Shown: positions 5,884 to 10,100 of the stretch, piece by piece
Layout: each line of letters starts with the position of its first letter
Position numbering within the stretch: the stretch's first letter is position 1
Assembly: GCA_003557765.1 (NCBI GenBank)
Contig: PWNO01000109.1
Location: 1 to 10,100, forward strand
Direction of reading: 5' to 3'
Origin: Bacteroidales bacterium
GTDB lineage: Bacteria > Bacteroidota > Bacteroidia > Bacteroidales > UBA7960
Length of the DNA: 10,100 nucleotides
Made by a program: the position numbers and the translations under genes
The notes under the pieces: generated by a model
Database searches by the model: none
What the model saw: only the letters and a program-made list of their open reading frames with translations
What the model was told of the DNA's origin: nothing

Positions 5884-7365
5884 TCAGGAAGCTTCAGGGA
5901 CCCATATAGACACCGATGCAGCGGGGCAGGAGAACACTCCCCATCCTTCAGGGTCGGTGATCACGGGTTCCGCAATATGTCCGGTGATGTCGACAAACGC
6001 TGTTTCGGGTGCACTGGTTTGCATTGGGATGGAACCTGCCTCACTGTTGCTCAGCACCACCGCAGCACCTCCCGGATGGTCTTCATTACCTGTGCGTACC
6101 CAGCCAATGCAGTTGGGGTTGTCAAAATAGTCATGCTCATCGCCGTAGGCGAAGGTGCGACGGACATGCAGCATCTTGTCGATCATCCATTGGTGGCTGG
6201 CCATTTCCACGTGTTGTTCCTGGCCCGTTTGATCAGAGTCTGTATATGTTGCCCCAAAGTAATCGGCTGCAAATACACAGGGATATCCACCTTTTCTAAG
6301 AAGAATGAGGGCATAAGCCAAAGGTTTAAACCATGCTTCCACCCGTGACTCCAGCGCCTGCAACGGTTGCGTGTCATGGTTACTCACAAGGGTCACCGCC
6401 ATATCAGGTTTTTCCTTTACAAGGGTGTTTTCAAAGATCCTGCTAAGATCATAATCCGCCTTCTGTTGTCCGGCAGCGGCAAAGTTATAGTGCAGCACCA
6501 CGTCAAACAGCATGATGTTATTATCTGTACGTTCTATAAACTGATCGAGTGCTTCACTCTTGCCCGACCAGTATTCGCCTACAGCAAAAAGGTGACGCCC
6601 GCTATAGTTGCGCAGATGGTTAAGCCATTCAGCAAAAAACTCTGATTGCACGTGCTTCACCGCATCGAAGCGAAAGCCATCCACCAGTGTCGTATCAAAG
6701 TACCATTCACCCCAGTAAAACAGCTCCTTCTTTACATCCGGGTTACTGATATCGAGGTTACAGCCCATCAGGTAATCAAAATTGCCTTTTTCGGGATCCA
6801 CGCTCTTGTGGAACTGTTTGCCTTCAAACAAGTAGACCGCATTTTGCTGATTATCATGTGCATTGTGGTCGGCAGCGTTAAAGTGCCACCAGTGCCACTT
6901 CAGCGTGGAGTACCTTTCTTTACGTCCGGGGAAAGTAAAGTGAGTCCAGGCTTTGATCTTCTGCATCTCCCCGAGCGGTTTGTTCCGGTTTTCAGGATCA
7001 TAGGGCGTGGCGTTGAACTCTTCTTCCCGGTCCGCACCCAGCTTGTGGTTGAAGACGATGTCGGCATACACCTGCATGCCGGCATCTTTTGCCGCCCGAA
7101 TGGCCTCCAGGTATTCATCGCGTGTGCCATATTTGGTGCGAATAGAACCTTTCTGGTCGAACTCGCCGAGGTCAAAGAGGTCGTATACCCCATAACCCAC
7201 ATCGGAAGCACCTCCAGCACCTTTATATGCCGGCGGCAGCCACAGGGAGGTGAATCCGGCCTTTGCCAACTCAGGGGCTTTCCTGGTCAGCTCTTTCCAC
7301 CAAAAACCATCGTCAGAAGTGTACCAATGAAAGAACTGCATCATGGCACCGTTATACTCAATCAT
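5884..7365 (-). CDS. cytoplasmic alpha-amylase, GH13 family (subfamily 5-like)
   Basis: A 493-residue glycoside hydrolase that cuts internal alpha-1,4 bonds of starch or glycogen-type glucans. The protein starts directly at the catalytic barrel (MIEYNGAMMQFFHWY) with no signal peptide, so it should act inside the cell, like E. coli AmyA. GH13 regions in order: DIVFNH (102-107); GFRFDAVKH (230-238) with nucleophile Asp234 and Arg232; GEYW (263-266) with acid/base Glu264; and SNHDT (328-332) with Asp331 as the transition-state residue. MGCNLDISNPDV near 200-211 and NHDTQP are typical of subfamily GH13_5, as is the long B domain between about 104 and 205. The C-terminal beta domain begins near residue 400. 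An in-frame stop just upstream of ATG 7365 limits the start. Possible -7 element TATTTTTG lies about 30 bases upstream. No sugar transporter or glycogen gene is nearby, so internal glycogen or imported maltodextrin is an inferred substrate. Confidence 0.93.
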   Translation of the reverse strand: MIEYNGAMMQFFHWYTSDDGFWWKELTRKAPELAKAGFTSLWLPPAYKGAGGASDVGYGVYDLFDLGEFDQKGSIRTKYGTRDEYLEAIRAAKDAGMQVYADIVFNHKLGADREEEFNATPYDPENRNKPLGEMQKIKAWTHFTFPGRKERYSTLKWHWWHFNAADHNAHDNQQNAVYLFEGKQFHKSVDPEKGNFDYLMGCNLDISNPDVKKELFYWGEWYFDTTLVDGFRFDAVKHVQSEFFAEWLNHLRNYSGRHLFAVGEYWSGKSEALDQFIERTDNNIMLFDVVLHYNFAAAGQQKADYDLSRIFENTLVKEKPDMAVTLVSNHDTQPLQALESRVEAWFKPLAYALILLRKGGYPCVFAADYFGATYTDSDQTGQEQHVEMASHQWMIDKMLHVRRTFAYGDEHDYFDNPNCIGWVRTGNEDHPGGAAVVLSNSEAGSIPMQTSAPETAFVDITGHIAEPVITDPEGWGVFSCPAASVSIWVPEAS

Positions 7366-7392
7366 ATGCTGGATTTAATTTTTTTAAAGCTG

Positions 7393-7400
7393 CAAAAATA
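7393..7400 (-). promoter_or_regulatory. -7 element of the amylase promoter
   Basis: The minus strand reads TATTTTTG, an exact TAnnTTTG match about 28 bases upstream of the amylase ATG. The -33 element is poor (TTTC, spacer 17). The start of transcription would be near 7388. Confidence 0.4.
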
Positions 7401-8252
7401 CACAAACAATCATTGCTGAAAGTTGTTCGATGGTCTTTTGCTGCAACCTGCACATCGTTAGAAAAACAAAGCTTTTCAAGGTATTGAACGTCGGATGTCT
7501 ATGCATGAGGCAGCCTGAGCCTAAAAAATATGCTTCCTCCCCGGAAATGGTTTGCACTTTTTATCAATAATAAACTTGACGGTGCAGCGTACAAGCAAAA
7601 CGGAGGGCGTCAAAAACTTACATGTGATTGTCAAGCTGCTGTAAATGGCAACACCAGGCGATCAGAGAACACATCATATCAAGGAGTTCAAGGCATGCAA
7701 ATACTTGGCCATACCAAAGGATAACCACAAAGCTGAAAATTCAACTGCTCTGAACACAAAAGACTTTCACAGGAATAATTTCTGCGCAAAGGCAATTTCA
7801 CGGGCAAGTCCCACGTTTATCAGCTGTAATCCGGCCCCTGGCCTCCACGTATCACCAAATACAACACTTATCGCCGCTATTTACTATTGATAAATGATTT
7901 GTCCTGTTTTTAACCTGCTTTGGTGCAGGACATATTAAAAATCTTAAAATCATTGCGGCGATGAATATTCAAAAAGAGTTGGCAGAGTTTTTTGTGCTTG
8001 GCTTTTTTGCTGTCATCAGCAACATGACCCAGGATCCCTTCCCCTTCGTTTCCCATCCCATATGTATTGAAGCAAAACAAGAGAAAGTAAGTGCGAGCAG
8101 GACGATCGTACCCCATATGCAAGGGGCACTGAACTTATGTGGCCCTGGCACGCCATGCCTATATACGCTGCTAAAAGAGTCCGCGCACGGCATTCCCGAC
8201 AGCGTGGAACGATCCCGACGCAACATAATTTGATCTGTGAAGCACCACGCTA
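7401..8252. other. long gap without a convincing gene
   Basis: About 850 bases lie between the amylase start and the lipoprotein stop. Short open frames on both strands (for example plus 7961-8233, minus 7969-8226) overlap each other, lack ribosome sites and match no family I know. On the minus strand, 7767-7880 gives a protein-like stretch containing LQLINVGLAREIAFAQK between two stops, perhaps a decayed coding fragment. TCCCGAC recurs at about 8194 and 8213. A hairpin lies at 7900-7932. No tRNA, rRNA or insertion-sequence ends were recognised. The segment may be gene remains or an unrecognised RNA. Confidence 0.4.
7900..7932 (+). other. inverted repeat with two competing folds
   Basis: TGTCCTG (7900-7906) can pair with CAGGACA (7926-7932). 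Alternatively CCTGC (7914-7918) pairs with GCAGG (7925-7929) around TTTGGT. The two stems share CAGG and exclude each other. No gene in a suitable position follows, so a role as an attenuator is not supported. Confidence 0.3.
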
Positions 8253-8633
8253 CTACTGCCGCTCGTAAAGCAACGCCAAGCCTCCTCCAAAGTTTAGTAA
8301 TAATTCGGTGGCACTGATAAGTTCATATGTAATCGTCATAGTTGAACCATCATCAAAGACAATTGAAAGAACCTGACCCTCTACAGTGTAATTAAATGGG
8401 AAGGATTCTACTACACCGGCAGCTGAGGTATCCCTGTAAATACCTGTTAGATCCAATTCAAAAGTAAATTGGTCCCACCATCCTTCTGTTGGATGTGTAA
8501 ATCTCCATGTGCCAACCAGTTCATGGACTTGTGGTGGTGGTTCTTCATCAGGTTCAACATCATTATCGTCACTACACGCCATAAAGGAAACAGTAATGGC
8601 CATCATTGCAAATAAGAAGAAATACTTTTTCAT
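8253..8633 (-). CDS. small lipoprotein, probably surface-exposed, lipocalin-like
   Basis: A 126-residue protein. MKKYFFLFAMMAITVSFMAC is a lipoprotein signal with the lipidated cysteine at residue 20. SDDND follows, an acidic stretch directly after Cys that resembles the lipoprotein export signals which send Bacteroidota lipoproteins to the outer face of the outer membrane. After a short PEEPPP-type linker (about 28-34), LVGTWRFTHP begins a beta-rich domain of about 85 residues, reminiscent of the lipocalin-like 'G-x-W' lipoproteins common in the phylum. This likeness is weak and no ligand can be named. Its A+T content appears higher than that of the amylase or peptidase genes. A TTTG-N19-TAACTTG promoter lies about 85-115 bases upstream. 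The gene stands alone between two gaps. Confidence 0.75.
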   Translation of the reverse strand: MKKYFFLFAMMAITVSFMACSDDNDVEPDEEPPPQVHELVGTWRFTHPTEGWWDQFTFELDLTGIYRDTSAAGVVESFPFNYTVEGQVLSIVFDDGSTMTITYELISATELLLNFGGGLALLYERQ

Positions 8634-8717
8634 GCTGATTCTGTTTTAATGTAAATGAATGGGCTTTTTTTCTCCATTAAACCCATTGCTTGTGTATAGT
8701 AACTGCTTTAAAACAAA

Positions 8718-8747
8718 CAAGTTACAAAAAAAACAGAATTTGTCAAA
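8718..8747 (-). promoter_or_regulatory. probable promoter of the lipoprotein gene
   Basis: On the minus strand TTTG (8747-8744), 19 bases, then TAACTTG (8724-8718). The start of transcription would be near 8711, giving a leader of about 78 bases. In the leader AATGGG and CCCATT (plus-strand 8658-8663 and 8682-8687) could form a hairpin. Confidence 0.4.
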
Positions 8748-9020
8748 TATTTTCCTGGCTTTTGTGCTTTTTTGAACCGGCAACACAGCTTATAATTAAT
8801 CATGTTTATGTTCTATCCAGATGAGGCTGTTTATCCAAGCTGTAAAGCAACTATGGATAACATAGCAGGAAGGCTAATCGTTTCCTGAAGCAACTAGAAC
8901 GGGAAGATCTGGCCATTGAGTCCGGAGACTCATTTTTAAGGTGAAGAAAACCCAAGGTGCTCGTTTAGGCTATGTCAAGAGGTGTATCGCAATTATCCTT
9001 GGACATTGCGTCGCCTTATG
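8748..9020. other. gap between the lipoprotein promoter and the coiled-coil gene
   Basis: No gene is supported in these 273 bases. A 28-codon plus-strand frame (8802-8888) and a GTG-started frame from 8941 running into the neighbouring gene lack ribosome sites. The only clear structure is the hairpin at 8917-8937. Confidence 0.5.
8917..8937 (+). terminator. small hairpin followed by a T-run
   Basis: TGAGTC (8917-8922) pairs with GACTCA (8927-8932) around CGGA, then TTTTT (8933-8937). It looks like a plus-strand terminator, yet no established plus-strand gene precedes it within 3 kb. For the minus-strand coiled-coil gene it gives a stem without a T-run, about 90 bases after the stop. Confidence 0.4.
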
Positions 9021-10100
9021 CTACTTTAATAATTCATCGATACAACAATCCAGTATCGCACTGGCTGCCCGCTTTTTGAAATAATCCTCCAGTATGCGCT
9101 GATGATAGATATTAAGCGGCTTAACTTTCGCAGCATATACATCTATATTCAAAAACCGCTGCCATTCATCTTCCAGTATCTCTTCCATCGACTTCCCGTG
9201 CCAATTGTCGGGGTCACACTCTATGTGGAAGGCATCAATAGCTCCTACTGCCCGGCCCCTCATGTCTTCAGCAATTTGCATGATGGCATCAATGGCAGCG
9301 TTATATGCTGTGGCATAGTATCCAATCATCTCGCCAAATCCCGGCACTTTGCCTCCAAGGTCATCGGCTATTTCAAGTACTTCACCAAAAGCTCTTGCTC
9401 GTGCTTCCGGGTCGGCATCTGCGCTTATCCCATTAAGAAGCGTAATCGCCTGTTCAATGCGTCCCTTCCATTCTTCGAGTTTGTCAAGATATTCCCGGAA
9501 TTCGTCCAGGTCATCGAAGATCCCTTCGGGGAACTCATCCAGTTCTTCCTTAGATTTCCATAGCCACTCAAATATTTGGGTAAAGAACCCGGGTTCCGGG
9601 TCTTGCATTGCCCGGTATTCCTCCAGCAGTCGCAGGCAGTCTGTTTGCCGGCGCCTGCGCTCGTACTCGAGTTTGGCTTCAGTAAGGTGTCGCAGGTATT
9701 CGAGGTAGGCATCCAGGTCATCCAGCATGCCGTCGCCGTCCGACAATCCGGAAGATGCGCCCCCGCTGGCTCCGCCAGTGGCTCCTCCAGCCTCATCGGC
9801 AGCCTCACCGGCCTCGTTGATCAGACCCCCGATTTGCTCCGCCTCTTGCTCTTTCTCCTCACGCTCATCCTCCACCTTTCCGGAAGCCTCATTAGCTTCA
9901 TCTGTTGAGCTCACAGGCGACGGCGGGATGATTTCGCCGAACTCGTCAATGGCATCCCTGATCTTGTCGCGCAAACGCTCCAGCTCATTCAGAAGGTTCT
10001 CTGCATCGTCAAGATGGCCTTCAGCCTCCTGCAGGCGACGCTCCAGTTCAGCCAACCGGCGCTGCAATTCCTCAATCATCTCGCGTTTCTCCCCTGACAG
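9021..10100 (-). CDS. coiled-coil, Glu-rich protein of unknown function (5' end probably outside)
   Basis: I do not recognise this protein. From the first Met in the window (10079) it has 352 residues, but the frame stays open to the edge (LSGEKRE before that Met) and the heptad pattern seems to continue through it, so the true start is probably further right. Visible parts: a coiled coil at about 1-46 (LQRRLAELERRLQEAE); a charged then Gly/Ala-rich low-complexity linker at about 52-117, including GGATGGASGGASSG; and a helical C-terminal region at 118-352 with EEYRAMQDPEPGFF, VPGFGEMIGYYATAYNAAID (245-264) and a CC pair near the end (345-346). No signal peptide, membrane segment or catalytic motif is seen in the visible part. 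It could be the end of a long structural or secreted protein. The upstream neighbour and promoter are outside the window. Confidence 0.7.
   Translation of the reverse strand: MSGEKREMIEELQRRLAELERRLQEAEGHLDDAENLLNELERLRDKIRDAIDEFGEIIPPSPVSSTDEANEASGKVEDEREEKEQEAEQIGGLINEAGEAADEAGGATGGASGGASSGLSDGDGMLDDLDAYLEYLRHLTEAKLEYERRRRQTDCLRLLEEYRAMQDPEPGFFTQIFEWLWKSKEELDEFPEGIFDDLDEFREYLDKLEEWKGRIEQAITLLNGISADADPEARARAFGEVLEIADDLGGKVPGFGEMIGYYATAYNAAIDAIMQIAEDMRGRAVGAIDAFHIECDPDNWHGKSMEEILEDEWQRFLNIDVYAAKVKPLNIYHQRILEDYFKKRAASAILDCCIDELLK

Noticed and set aside
6646..7419. Plus-strand open frame of 257 codons opposite the amylase
   Set aside because: It is a shadow of the amylase reading frame, which carries all catalytic regions; no plus-strand promoter or family match.
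7961..8233. Plus-strand 90-codon frame and overlapping minus-strand frames (7910-8122, 7969-8226)
   Set aside because: They overlap each other on both strands, have no ribosome site or known motif, and none can be preferred from the sequence alone.
8802..8888. 28-codon frame followed by a hairpin
   Set aside because: It is too short to judge, with no ribosome site or promoter; kept only as part of the transcript question at 8917-8937.
9725..9765. EF-hand or thrombospondin-type calcium loop in the coiled-coil protein (SDGDGMLDDLD)
   Set aside because: There is a single loose match at the end of a Gly-rich linker, without the repeated loops or hydrophobic positions expected.

Overview
The window reads as chromosomal DNA of a member of the Bacteroidota, probably an environmental lineage with roughly even base composition. 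The evidence is: (i) promoters of the Bacteroidota type, with TTTG about 20 nt upstream of TAnnTTTG, the clearest being TTTG-N20-TATATTTG in front of the encapsulin genes; (ii) mostly absent Shine-Dalgarno sequences; (iii) a lipoprotein whose cysteine is followed by SDDND, a surface-export type signal known in this phylum; (iv) a DUF3108 protein of the kind common there; and (v) short 7-8 nt tandem repeats between genes.

Layout, left to right. The end of an unidentified plus-strand gene (1-81) converges on a large cytoplasmic zinc metallopeptidase of the M3 type (199-2166, minus). Inverted TAGGCAG-type repeats lie between them and supply both stop codons. Divergent from the peptidase is the main system of the window, a two-gene encapsulin nanocompartment. 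It consists of an encapsulated ferritin (2459-2818) with a C-terminal shell-targeting peptide and a His/Asp-rich linker, then the HK97-fold shell protein (2902-3693). The pair has its own promoter (2364-2395) and ends at a Rho-independent terminator (3749-3784). Next are a secreted DUF3108 protein (3990-4817) and a six-helix membrane protein (5079-5672), both plus strand but apparently separate units. The membrane gene converges on a cytoplasmic GH13 alpha-amylase (5884-7365, minus) across a strong bidirectional terminator. About 890 bases without a convincing gene follow (7366-8252). The right end carries a small surface-type lipoprotein (8253-8633, minus) and a coiled-coil protein (9021 to the window edge, minus) that is open at the edge.

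How the genes work together: only the ferritin and shell genes form a clear functional unit. By homology, the ferritin oxidises Fe(II) at a di-iron site formed between subunits, and the shell of self-assembling encapsulin stores the mineral. The other genes look like independent housekeeping or accessory functions. No CRISPR array, rRNA, tRNA, insertion sequence or phage gene was recognised. The encapsulin type itself is known. The less ordinary points are the metal-binding-like linker of the cargo, the repeat families, the repeat-embedded stop codons, and unexplained structured intergenic segments.
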